A stretch of DNA of 64,000 nt from positions 1 through 64,000 of the forward strand of contig DUQG01000014.1 of the NCBI GenBank assembly GCA_012837935.1, written 5' to 3'. How positions within the stretch are numbered: position 1 is the stretch's first letter; each line of letters begins with the position of its first letter. The notes beneath the pieces are model-generated. The model was not told where the DNA came from. It saw only the letters and a program-made list of their open reading frames with translations, and ran no database searches. This document shows, piece by piece, positions 18,522-26,589 of the stretch. This stretch comes from Bacteroidales bacterium (GTDB lineage Bacteria; Bacteroidota; Bacteroidia; Bacteroidales; Paludibacteraceae). The translations under genes and the position numbers were made by a program.

Positions 18522-19931
18522 TCAAACAAACCACTCATCCGGAAAGTTTACCAGATAAACCTGTTCCGATGCACGTGTCAAAGCGGTATAAAGCCAACGA
18601 TAGTAATCTTCATTAAATTGGTCCTCAGGAACATATCCGTGATCAATAAAAACTTTTTTCCACTGTCCGCCTTGTGCTTTGTGGCAGGTTACGGCATAAG
18701 CAAATTTCACTTGCAAGGCATTAAAGTATTCGCTTTCAAATACTTTTTTCACCAACTGACGCCGATTGGTAATTTCAGGATAATCTTCCGCCACGGCTGC
18801 AAAAAGTTGATTGCTCATCTCATTCATCTGCGCCGGATTTTCGGATTGCAATCCATCCAACCAGACACGCGCATCTATTTCCCAACCATAATCCAAGGAA
18901 CGAAGCGACAAATCAGCAAAACGGTAACCGTACATTTCCAGATGTTTACGTATCCGCACCACTTCCAACACATCGCCATTGGCAATAAAATCAATCTCTT
19001 TGTAAGGTTTATTCCAAAAATAATTATTTCGTGTAACCATCAGTAAATCGCCGTTGGATAATTGTTCTTCACGCATCATCACTCGTGAGCGAATACCGTT
19101 GTTGTACATATTGGCTCGTTTGTTTGAGCGAGTTACGATAATCGTATCTTCCACCCCTACGCCGCTATACGAACGCTGAACAGTATCTACCAAATCTATT
19201 CCGCTCAACTTCACAATATCCTCAAAACCATTTAGCTTAAATTTCGGGTAGGTCTGCGTGGTTCCTTGTGCCAGATGTAGTCGTAAATTAGTAGCGTGGT
19301 ACAAAATTCCGCTTTCCAAAGCCTGACGCACCACATGAGTAAGCTCAAATTCAGTTACATTCAGCCCCATCGACTTCAGCACATTCGGTTCCAACGCCGG
19401 ACTTTGGCTCTGTTCCACAGGTGGCAACTGCGCCGTATCGCCAAGAAAAATAAGACTGCACTCATTTTTATTTGCATACACATACTCTATCAAATCTTCC
19501 AACAAATGTCCGCTACCGAAAGCAGTGTCATTTCCCGTATTGGAAATCATAGAAGCTTCATCCACAATAAAAATGATGTTTTTATGCAAATTGTCAGCCA
19601 ACAGAAAACGATAATCACCGATAGCTCTCTGACGGTATATTCTTTTATGAATGGTAAAAGCGGGAAATCCGGAATAGGTAGAAAGCACTTTGGCAGTTCG
19701 TCCGGTAGGTGCAAGCAACACCGTTTTTCGTCCCAGCGCATCCAACGCACGAACCAACGCACTCACGATGCTTGTCTTTCCCGTACCGGCGTAACCTTTT
19801 AGCAAAAAAGCCTTATCCGGATCGGCAGACATGACAAATTCTGCCAATTTGTTAATTAGTGTCGACTGCTGCTCCGTAGGCTCATGCTTAAATTCCTGCC
19901 TGATACGATTTCCGATAAAATCACTTAACAT
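18522..19931 (-). CDS. RecD-like superfamily 1 DNA helicase
   Basis: This ~469-residue ATPase has Walker A GYAGTGKTS near residue 50, Walker B FIVDEASMI, a LGDTAQLPPV motif III, VTRSNKRANMYN, and the C-terminal UvrD_C_2 motif TCHKAQGGQW followed by YTALTRASEQVYLV. This is the layout of short RecD-like helicases that translocate 5'-3' on single-stranded DNA. I start it at ATG 19931. A -7 box, TACCTTTG, sits on the minus strand at 19938-19945, only 6 nt before that ATG, so the transcript may be leaderless. No recB or recC gene is adjacent, so a stand-alone DNA-repair role is more likely. Confidence 0.88.
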   Translation of the reverse strand: MLSDFIGNRIRQEFKHEPTEQQSTLINKLAEFVMSADPDKAFLLKGYAGTGKTSIVSALVRALDALGRKTVLLAPTGRTAKVLSTYSGFPAFTIHKRIYRQRAIGDYRFLLADNLHKNIIFIVDEASMISNTGNDTAFGSGHLLEDLIEYVYANKNECSLIFLGDTAQLPPVEQSQSPALEPNVLKSMGLNVTEFELTHVVRQALESGILYHATNLRLHLAQGTTQTYPKFKLNGFEDIVKLSGIDLVDTVQRSYSGVGVEDTIIVTRSNKRANMYNNGIRSRVMMREEQLSNGDLLMVTRNNYFWNKPYKEIDFIANGDVLEVVRIRKHLEMYGYRFADLSLRSLDYGWEIDARVWLDGLQSENPAQMNEMSNQLFAAVAEDYPEITNRRQLVKKVFESEYFNALQVKFAYAVTCHKAQGGQWKKVFIDHGYVPEDQFNEDYYRWLYTALTRASEQVYLVNFPDEWFV

Positions 19932-19937
19932 AGCGTG

Positions 19938-19945
19938 CAAAGGTA
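19938..19945 (-). promoter_or_regulatory. -7 promoter box almost touching the helicase start codon
   Basis: TACCTTTG on the minus strand fits TAnnTTTG and leaves only 6 nt before ATG 19931, predicting a leaderless or nearly leaderless message. Confidence 0.5.
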
Positions 19946-19959
19946 CACAATAATTATTA

Positions 19960-20044
19960 GTCGCACCCCGAGTAAGTTGTTAAATGAAAGTAAATAATAA
20001 GATAAATTGATTGTGTTTAAAATTTAAGTAACTCGGGAAGCGAC
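19960..20044. repeat. Inverted-repeat segment and microrepeats upstream of the helicase gene
   Basis: GTCGCACCCCGAGTAAGTT (from 19960) pairs imperfectly with AAGTAACTCGGGAAGCGAC (to 20044) across ~45 bp of AT-rich DNA. Beyond it, to 20118, lies a microrepeat of short words such as GAACATCC, AAACAACT and GAACACCCG. Confidence 0.55.
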
Positions 20045-20122
20045 CATAACGAACATCCAAACAACTAAACAACCAAACTTATAAACATCTGAACATTCGA
20101 ACACCCGAACTGTTAAAATAAA

Positions 20123-20152
20123 AAATGAGCCGACTTTCACCGACTCATTTCA
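20123..20152 (-). terminator. Terminator of the peroxiredoxin gene
   Basis: AAATGAGCCGA and TCGGTGAAAG-type arms (AAATGAG paired with CTCATTT) form a hairpin followed on the minus strand by TTTTTATTTT, about 25 bp past the stop. Confidence 0.65.
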
Positions 20153-20175
20153 CACTAATCATTCAATACAATCAA

Positions 20176-20886
20176 TTATTTAACCTTCAGTGCTTCAACT
20201 TTTTCTTTAGCCAATTTTCTTGTACAGAAGAACCAATCGTAGCAAGTTTGATCTTCATCCGTACTTTCCATACGTTCTTGTGCTACGCCGCATGATCCGG
20301 CAGTCGGAACAATCACGTCATCACCCGGACGCCAATCTGCAGGAAGTGCAACACCATAAGCATCAGATGTTTGTAATCCAACAACGATACGTTTTAATTC
20401 GTCAAAATTACGTCCCATAGCTATCGGATAGTAAAGAACGGTACGAACTACGCCTTTCGGGTCAATAACGAATACCGCACGAACAGCTTGAGTTGTATTT
20501 TCATTTGGTTGAATCATACCGTATTTTTTAGCTACATTCATCGTGATATCTTCAATCAGCGGGAAAGTAACTTCTACGTTTTTCATTCCTTTATACTCAA
20601 TTTTTTCTTTGATGGTACGTAACCATGCAATGTGGCTATAAAGTCCGTCAACCGACAAACCTACCAATTGCGTATTCAGTTCATCAAATTCTTTTTGCAT
20701 TGAAGCAAAAGTCATAAATTCTGAAGTACAAACCGGTGTAAAGTCAGCCGGGTGGCTAAAAAGAATTACCCATTTTCCTTTATAATCTTCCGGGAAATTA
20801 ATATCACCTTGTGTAGTTTTAGCCGTGAACGAAGGTGCTTTGTCGCCAATACGTGGCATTACATTTACTTGATCTTGTGTTTCCAT
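20176..20886 (-). CDS. Peroxiredoxin, Prx6-like
   Basis: Peroxiredoxins reduce hydrogen peroxide and organic peroxides in the cytoplasm. This 236-residue protein has the peroxidatic-cysteine motif HPADFTPVCTSEF, with the conserved Thr and Cys, and the long C-terminal domain of the Prx6 group (LPADWRPGDDVIVPTAGSCG). Three further cysteines lie in the C-terminal part (GSCG, TCYDW, FFCTRK), so an additional disulfide step is possible. It is monocistronic, with a terminator and a 36-bp tandem duplication carrying its promoter box upstream. Confidence 0.95.
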   Translation of the reverse strand: METQDQVNVMPRIGDKAPSFTAKTTQGDINFPEDYKGKWVILFSHPADFTPVCTSEFMTFASMQKEFDELNTQLVGLSVDGLYSHIAWLRTIKEKIEYKGMKNVEVTFPLIEDITMNVAKKYGMIQPNENTTQAVRAVFVIDPKGVVRTVLYYPIAMGRNFDELKRIVVGLQTSDAYGVALPADWRPGDDVIVPTAGSCGVAQERMESTDEDQTCYDWFFCTRKLAKEKVEALKVK

Positions 20887-20928
20887 AATTTTTATGTTTT
20901 TTTATTTTGTTATTACTGTTAATTTTCT

Positions 20929-21000
20929 GATACAAAAGTACTATCATTTACCCCTCAATCCAACGATACAAAAGTACTATCATTTACCCCTCAATCCAAC
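20929..21000 (-). promoter_or_regulatory. Tandemly duplicated 36-bp promoter segment of the peroxiredoxin gene
   Basis: Positions 20929-20964 are repeated exactly at 20965-21000. Each unit contains, on the minus strand, TACTTTTG (20933-20940 and 20969-20976), a match to the -7 box TAnnTTTG. The nearer box is 47 bp from the ATG. The gene thus has two identical promoter boxes 36 bp apart. Confidence 0.7.
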
Positions 21001-21124
21001 TGAAATTTTCTATTGGATTATTTGTAAAATCTATATCAATTAGAATTTCCATAGAAAATAACTATAAAATGCGATATTACTACACATAGGTTTCAAAATA
21101 AAAAAGCAAATAAAGAAAATTTCG

Positions 21125-21132
21125 TAACTTTG
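21125..21132 (+). promoter_or_regulatory. Possible -7 promoter box upstream of the family A repeat and DPP III
   Basis: TAACTTTG fits TAnnTTTG. If it serves the DPP III gene at 21515 the leader would be ~380 nt and contain the whole family A repeat; otherwise it may transcribe the repeat alone. Confidence 0.35.
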
Positions 21133-21157
21133 TAGTTTAATAATAATTATTACTACT

Positions 21158-21466
21158 GACCGACTAAAATATTTTGCTGCAATGCAAACTGTTTATAACA
21201 AGTTATTTGAAGTATTTTAACAACTTTCAGGGTTGCTTTTTGAACTTCGTAGAAGTTTCCTGTGCATAACCCCCAATTTTAATTGGGGGTAAAGCCACGA
21301 AAGAAGGATATAAACACTGTAAGTGTTTCCCTACTTGCGTTACGGCAAACTCTTACAGAGTTTTGTTAAGTTGTATTGCCCAATCCCCCAGATAAATCTG
21401 GGGTGCCTGTCCGTCCTTTGGCGGATTATTCATGGATTTGTCCTACGGACAATTATTTAGTCGGTC
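21158..21466 (+). repeat. Family A hairpin-cluster repeat, full-length copy
   Basis: A 309-bp segment has perfect 11-bp terminal inverted repeats (GACCGACTAAA at 21158-21168, TTTAGTCGGTC at 21456-21466). In between come, in order, GAACTTCGTAGAAGTTT, CCCCCAATTTTAATTGGGGG, ACTCTTACAGAGTT, CCCCAGATAAATCTGGGG, a GTCCGTCCTTTGGCGG module and TTGTCCTACGGACAA. Other copies are at 1-120, 36240-36390 and 52024-52251. No coding sequence. It lies directly upstream of the DPP III gene; I see nothing else between 21001 and 21514 except the possible promoter box. Confidence 0.85.
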
Positions 21467-21514
21467 TACAATGAATAATTCTACTATTATTTTATTTAAA
21501 AAAAGATAAACACA

Positions 21515-23560
21515 ATGAAAAAACTAATTTTATTACTTATGATTCCATTTCTTTTTGCTTGCACGGGTGGTTCCGAGAGCAAGTCTGTTACACCATCTAT
21601 TGAAGATTTTGAGTACAATGTAGAGACATTTGCCGATATCAAAATACTGCGTTATCGAGTGGCAGGATTTGAAAATTTGTCTTTGCAACAAAAAGAGATG
21701 ATTTACTACCTTTCACAGGCTGCGTTGGAAGGACGAGACATTTTGTGGGACCAAAACAACAAGTATAATTTAGCTATTCGTCGCACATTGGAAGCGATGT
21801 ATGAAAATGCCGCCGATAAAAACTCGGAAGAGTTCAAGCAATTGGAAGCTTATCTGAAACGAATTTGGATGGCAAATGGTATTCATCACCACTATTCAGA
21901 GGATAAAATGATGCCGGAATTTTCGCAAGAATACTTTGCCAATGCGGTAAAAAGTCTTGATGCTTCGCTTCTTCCACTTCGAGAAGGCGAAACTGCCGAC
22001 GACCTAATCGCGACGCTTTCACCTATTCTTTTTGACCCGACTGTGATGTCTAAAAAGACCAATCAGGCTGCCGGAATGGATTTGATTACCACTTCTGCAA
22101 ACAACTACTACGAAGGCGTTACCCAAAAAGAGGTTGAGAATTTTTATGCCAAAATGAAAGACCCGAACGACCCAAGACCAATTTCTTACGGACTTAACAG
22201 CAAGCTTGTAAAAGAAAATGGTCAAGTAGTAGAAAAAGTTTATAAAATTGGCGGAATGTACAGTGCGGCATTGGAACGCGTGGTTGGCTGGCTCGAAAAA
22301 GCGGCTAATATAGCTGAAAATGAAGGACAAAAAGATATTATCAACAGCCTGATTAGCTACTACAAAACCGGGAATTTGAGAACTTTTGATGAATTTAATA
22401 TTAAATGGGTGCAAGATTCTATTTCACAAATTGACTTTGTAAACGGATTTACCGAAACTTACGGCGACCCGCTCGGCATGAAAGCAAGTTGGGAATCGCT
22501 GATTAATTTCAAAGACTTGGAAGCTACCAAACGTACCGAAATCATAAGTAGCAGAGCACAATGGTTTGAGGACTACTCACCTATTGACAATAGGTTCAAA
22601 AAAGAGGAAGTGAAAGGCGTTTCTGCCAAAGTTATCACTGCTGCCATGCTCGGTGGCGACTGCTATCCTGCTACACCTATCGGCATTAACCTGCCCAACG
22701 CCAATTGGATACGTGCACAGTACGGCTCGAAATCAGTTACTATCCAAAACATTACGGAAGCTTACAATCAGTCATCGATGGGCAGCGGATTTAATGAAGA
22801 ATTTATGTGGTCTGACGTAGAGCGTGAATATGCTAAAAGATACGGTGCACTTACTAACAATCTGCATGTGGATATGCACGAATGTCTTGGACATGGTTCA
22901 GGAAAATTACTTCCGGGTGTTGACCCCGATGCACTGAAAGCTTACGGTTCACCTATCGAAGAATCACGTGCCGACCTTTTTGGACTCTATTATATTGGTG
23001 ACCCGAAAATGGTGGAATTTGGTTTACTTCCTGACCACGAAGCCTATAAAGCTCAATACTACCAATATCTAATGAACGGATTTATGACGCAGCTTACCCG
23101 TATTCAGCCAGGCAAAGACATTGAACAAGCGCATATGCGTAATCGTCAACTGATTGCCAATTGGGTGTTTGAGCACGGACAAAAAGACAAGATCGTTGAA
23201 TTAAAAGAAAAAGACGGCAAGCACTACGTTGTTATCAATGATTATGAAAGACTTCGCGGACTTTTCGGCGATTTACTGGCAGAAGTTCAGCGCATTAAAT
23301 CAACTGGCGACTTTGCAGCAGCATGTAATTTGGTTGAAAAATATGCCGTGAAAGTTAATCAAGATATTCATAAGGAAGTGCTGGAACGCTACGCAAAACT
23401 AAATATTGCACCATATAGCGGCTTTGTAAATCCGGTTTACACACTTGTAACCGATAAAAAAGGAAATGTAAAAGATGTGAAAATTTCATATGATGAAAAT
23501 TACATCCAACAACATTTGAGATACTCAAAAGAGTATTCCGTTCTGCCTACTTACAATTAG
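21515..23560 (+). CDS. Dipeptidyl-peptidase III (M49), lipoprotein
   Basis: M49 peptidases remove dipeptides from the N termini of oligopeptides using one zinc. The 681-residue protein has the family's zinc motif HECLGH near residue 455 and the second motif EESRAD near 482. It carries a lipoprotein signal (MKKLILLLMIPFLFACTGGS, Cys16), so it acts in the periplasm or at a membrane face, feeding dipeptides for uptake. The two POT peptide transporters at 58-62 kb could import its products, though they are far away. Its upstream region contains the full family A repeat. Confidence 0.93.
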   Translation: MKKLILLLMIPFLFACTGGSESKSVTPSIEDFEYNVETFADIKILRYRVAGFENLSLQQKEMIYYLSQAALEGRDILWDQNNKYNLAIRRTLEAMYENAADKNSEEFKQLEAYLKRIWMANGIHHHYSEDKMMPEFSQEYFANAVKSLDASLLPLREGETADDLIATLSPILFDPTVMSKKTNQAAGMDLITTSANNYYEGVTQKEVENFYAKMKDPNDPRPISYGLNSKLVKENGQVVEKVYKIGGMYSAALERVVGWLEKAANIAENEGQKDIINSLISYYKTGNLRTFDEFNIKWVQDSISQIDFVNGFTETYGDPLGMKASWESLINFKDLEATKRTEIISSRAQWFEDYSPIDNRFKKEEVKGVSAKVITAAMLGGDCYPATPIGINLPNANWIRAQYGSKSVTIQNITEAYNQSSMGSGFNEEFMWSDVEREYAKRYGALTNNLHVDMHECLGHGSGKLLPGVDPDALKAYGSPIEESRADLFGLYYIGDPKMVEFGLLPDHEAYKAQYYQYLMNGFMTQLTRIQPGKDIEQAHMRNRQLIANWVFEHGQKDKIVELKEKDGKHYVVINDYERLRGLFGDLLAEVQRIKSTGDFAAACNLVEKYAVKVNQDIHKEVLERYAKLNIAPYSGFVNPVYTLVTDKKGNVKDVKISYDENYIQQHLRYSKEYSVLPTYN

Positions 23561-23622
23561 AGGGACAGGCGGTTCCCAACCGCCTGTAATCTTTTAAACA
23601 ACTATCTAAATTCTCACTAACT

Positions 23623-24066
23623 ATGAAACAAAAATTATTTCTACCTATTTTGCTAATTGCTGTGCTATTTTCCGCTTGTAAAAAAGAAAGCACAAACGAC
23701 AAGCAATCAGAGCATTCTGATAGCGTAATAGCAGTAATTCATGGCTCAGACTCCACAACTACCGCCAAAACTACTATTGATTGGGAAGGTGAATATAAAG
23801 GTATTTTACCTTGCGAGGACTGCGATGGAATGGAAATATCGCTTACGTTGAATTTTGATTATACCTTTTCGCAAAGTATTAGCTATATTGGGAAAGGCGG
23901 ACCGTATGAAAGTCAAGGCAACTTTGAATGGGGTGGAAGCGAAAACATCATTGTGTTGAAATTCGAAGACGGCAGCCAAGCTAAATACCTGGTAAGCGAA
24001 GAAATGATTACTTTATTGGATGAAAATGGGGAAAGGCAAGGTGATGAATATGTTCTGAGGAAATAG
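23623..24066 (+). CDS. NlpE-like lipoprotein
   Basis: This 147-residue lipoprotein (signal MKQKLFLPILLIAVLFSACK, Cys19) has the NlpE N-terminal fold pattern WEGEYKGILPCEDCDGMEIS with its CxxC pair. NlpE-type proteins sit in the outer membrane and, in enterobacteria, report surface contact or copper/redox stress; the Bacteroidota forms contain only this domain and have no established role. It is separated by 62 bp from the DPP III gene and could be co-transcribed with it. Confidence 0.8.
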   Translation: MKQKLFLPILLIAVLFSACKKESTNDKQSEHSDSVIAVIHGSDSTTTAKTTIDWEGEYKGILPCEDCDGMEISLTLNFDYTFSQSISYIGKGGPYESQGNFEWGGSENIIVLKFEDGSQAKYLVSEEMITLLDENGERQGDEYVLRK

Positions 24067-24149
24067 AGCACTAATTAATCGCGCTCCGAGTATGCTTACT
24101 CTTTAACAGTAGAAAACATTGGCTTTGTTATCGTAGCGCACTATCTCTA

Positions 24150-24181
24150 AAAAGTCCCCCTGTGGGGATTAGGGGACTTTT
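24150..24181. terminator. Bidirectional hairpin of family E between convergent genes
   Basis: AAAAGTCCCC and GGGGACTTTT form a stem with an internal CCTGTGGGGATTA loop. The right arm includes the first bases of the stop codon of the minus-strand gene at 24180. A close relative is at 44749-44776. Confidence 0.6.
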
Positions 24182-25637
24182 AACTTTTACTCTTTATCCA
24201 CTCATCCATCGCCGCCGCAGCACGTCGTCCATCTCCCATAGCGAGGATAACCGTAGCACCGCCACGCACAATATCGCCACCGGCAAAAATAATCGGCATA
24301 CTAGTAGATTGCATGGTTTCTTGGTCAACAACAAGCGTTCCCCATTTGCTAACTTCCAGTTCGGGTGTGGACTGCGAAATAAGCGGATTAGGCGAAACAC
24401 CCACGCTTACAATTACTTCATCCACTTCTATGGTTACGGTTTTTCCCAACACAGGCACAGGCGAACGACGTCCGGAAGCATCCGGCTCGCCCAATTCCAT
24501 CACTTGAAGCACCATGTGGGTAACTCGTCCTTTGTCGTTACCAATATATTCTATCGGATTATGTAGCGTTAGAAAATCAATGCCTTCACTTTTGGCGTGA
24601 TGCACCTCTTCTCTTCTAGCCGGCATCTCTTCTTCCGAACGCCGATAAACAATCATTGCTTTTTCGGCACCCAATCTTCGAGCCGTACGCACAGAATCCA
24701 TCGCCGTATTTCCACCACCGATTACCGCCACTTTCTTTCCTTTATAAACAGGCGTATCCGCTTCCGGATTTGCAGCATCCATCAAGTTTACGCGGGTTAA
24801 ATATTCGTTGGATGACATAATACCTACCAAATTTTCCCCTTTGATATTCATAAATCTTGGCAATCCCGCTCCGCTCGCCACGAAAATTCCTTGATAGCCT
24901 TCTTCTTCCAACTGTTTAATGGTCAAGGTTTTGCCAATGATGCAGTTGGTCATAAACTTCACGCCCATTGCACGTAAATTGTCTATTTCCACATCTACAA
25001 TCTTATTCGGTAATCGAAACTCCGGGATGCCGTATTTGAGCACACCGCCAATTTCATGCAATGCTTCAAATACCTGCACATCGTAGCCGAGTTTTACCAT
25101 GTCGCCCGCAAATGAAAGTCCTGCCGGTCCGGAACCTACCACAGCTATTTTTATTCCGTTTGGCGGTGCAACTTCCGGCACGGAAATCTGTCCGCTTTCA
25201 CGCTCATAATCCGCAGCAAATCGTTCCAAATAACCGATTGCCACAGGTTCTTTGTTCATTTTCACATGAATGCACTGCGCTTCGCACTGGCGTTCCTGCG
25301 GACAAACACGACCGCAAACAGCTGGCAGTGCCGAAGTCTCTTTCAAGATTTTAGCTGCTTCCAAAAACTCACCAACCTCTATTTTTTTGATAAAATCGGG
25401 AATTTGAATATTAACAGGACAACCCTGCATACAGCTTGGATTGGCACAATCGATACAGCGTTGCGCTTCCTGCATGGCAAGCTCCGGCGTCAAACCAAGG
25501 TTTACCTCTTCGTTACGAACTTTACTTCTATATTCTCCGTCCAATTCAGGCATCTGCACACGCTGACGGCTTGTTCTATCTTTTGCTTTGATGGCTGCAC
25601 GCAAATCTACACGCCATTGTTCATCTCTTCTTTTCAT
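24180..25637 (-). CDS. GltD/NfnB-like NADPH-linked flavoprotein subunit
   Basis: The 485-residue protein has the N-terminal iron-sulfur region (CIDCANPSCMQGCP, CGRVCPQERQCEAQC), an FAD-binding GSGPAGLSFAGD near residue 175, a NADPH-binding GGGNTAMDSVRTARRLGA and a terminal FAD segment IIFAGGDIVRGGATVILAMG. Alone this would be called a glutamate synthase small subunit. Its 4-nt overlap with a partner resembling NfnA, and no glutamate synthase large subunit nearby, point to NfnAB, the electron-bifurcating ferredoxin-dependent NADH:NADP+ transhydrogenase of anaerobes. Biochemical identity is inferred. Confidence 0.85.
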   Translation of the reverse strand: MKRRDEQWRVDLRAAIKAKDRTSRQRVQMPELDGEYRSKVRNEEVNLGLTPELAMQEAQRCIDCANPSCMQGCPVNIQIPDFIKKIEVGEFLEAAKILKETSALPAVCGRVCPQERQCEAQCIHVKMNKEPVAIGYLERFAADYERESGQISVPEVAPPNGIKIAVVGSGPAGLSFAGDMVKLGYDVQVFEALHEIGGVLKYGIPEFRLPNKIVDVEIDNLRAMGVKFMTNCIIGKTLTIKQLEEEGYQGIFVASGAGLPRFMNIKGENLVGIMSSNEYLTRVNLMDAANPEADTPVYKGKKVAVIGGGNTAMDSVRTARRLGAEKAMIVYRRSEEEMPARREEVHHAKSEGIDFLTLHNPIEYIGNDKGRVTHMVLQVMELGEPDASGRRSPVPVLGKTVTIEVDEVIVSVGVSPNPLISQSTPELEVSKWGTLVVDQETMQSTSMPIIFAGGDIVRGGATVILAMGDGRRAAAAMDEWIKSKS

Positions 25638-26461
25638 GATTTATGCAATATTTTTCGTTCCATTTCTTCCTGTTCTTGCTCTTTGTAGCCGCCCAATCTC
25701 ATCAGCATTTCATCGAAATCCACCTGATGCGCATCAAATTCGGGTCCATCCACACAAACAAATTTGGTTTTACCGCCTACGGTTACACGGCACGCACCGC
25801 ACATTCCGGTTCCGTCCACCATAATGGTATTCAGCGAAGCTACAGTAGGCACTTCGTATTTTTTCGTCAACTGGCTAACAAACTTCATCATAATGGCAGG
25901 TCCGATAGTAACGCACATATCTACTTTTTCACGATTAATAACCGCCTCTACACCGTGAGTTACAAGTCCTTTTGTACCGTAAGAACCATCATCGGTCATC
26001 ACGATTACTTCGTCGGAGTGTTCACGTATCTGCTCTTCCAGAATAATCAAGTCTTTTGTACGTGCTGCCAAAACGGTAATCACTTTATTTCCTGCTTTTT
26101 TCATAGCCGTAACAATCGGCAACATAGGTGCAGTCCCGACTCCACCGCAAGCACAAACTACCGTTCCAAAATTTTCGATATGTGTAGCCTGACCGAGCGG
26201 TCCCACTAAATCGGTAATATAATCTCCGGCTTCAAGTTCGCAAAGTTTAGTGGATGACACACCCATGCGCTGCACAACAAGCGTAATAGTGCCACGCTCT
26301 ACATCCGCATCGGCAATAGTAAGCGGAATACGTTCACCTTTCTCACCTACCCGCACCATCACAAAGTGCCCTGCTTTACGTGCTTTCGCTATCAGTGGTG
26401 CTTCTACTACAAATTTTGCTACTCTATCTGAGAAATACTCTTTGCTAATTATTTTATTCAT
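25634..26461 (-). CDS. NfnA-like FAD/NAD-binding ferredoxin reductase subunit
   Basis: This 275-residue member of the ferredoxin-NADP reductase superfamily has an FAD part (PLTIADADVERGTITLVVQR), the NAD-binding region VVCACGGVGTAPMLPIVTAM and a C-terminal [2Fe-2S] site (TGMCGACRVTVGG, then FVCVDGPEFD). The same fold occurs as the small subunit of dihydroorotate dehydrogenase B and of sulfide dehydrogenase; the overlap with the GltD-like gene makes NfnA the best reading. The ATGA overlap couples translation of the two subunits. Upstream, to 26589, is only a microrepeat. Confidence 0.85.
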   Translation of the reverse strand: MNKIISKEYFSDRVAKFVVEAPLIAKARKAGHFVMVRVGEKGERIPLTIADADVERGTITLVVQRMGVSSTKLCELEAGDYITDLVGPLGQATHIENFGTVVCACGGVGTAPMLPIVTAMKKAGNKVITVLAARTKDLIILEEQIREHSDEVIVMTDDGSYGTKGLVTHGVEAVINREKVDMCVTIGPAIMMKFVSQLTKKYEVPTVASLNTIMVDGTGMCGACRVTVGGKTKFVCVDGPEFDAHQVDFDEMLMRLGGYKEQEQEEMERKILHKS

Positions 26462-26589
26462 TATTTTGTTAATTGGTTTATTTGTTGATTAGTTGATTGG
26501 TTAAAGTTTATTTATTCATTTATCCGAACATCCGAACGCTCAAACTGTCTTTGCGCCTTGTTCTTTGCTCTTTTTCATCCAAACGACTA

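Noticed and set aside
24180-25637. Glutamate synthase small subunit involved in nitrogen assimilation
   Set aside because: No large subunit gene is adjacent and the overlapping partner is NfnA-like, so the transhydrogenase reading is preferred, though not proven.
25643-26209. 188-codon open frame on the plus strand opposite the NfnA-like gene
   Set aside because: The minus-strand frame has cofactor motifs throughout; the plus frame is rich in His and Phe and has no recognisable feature.
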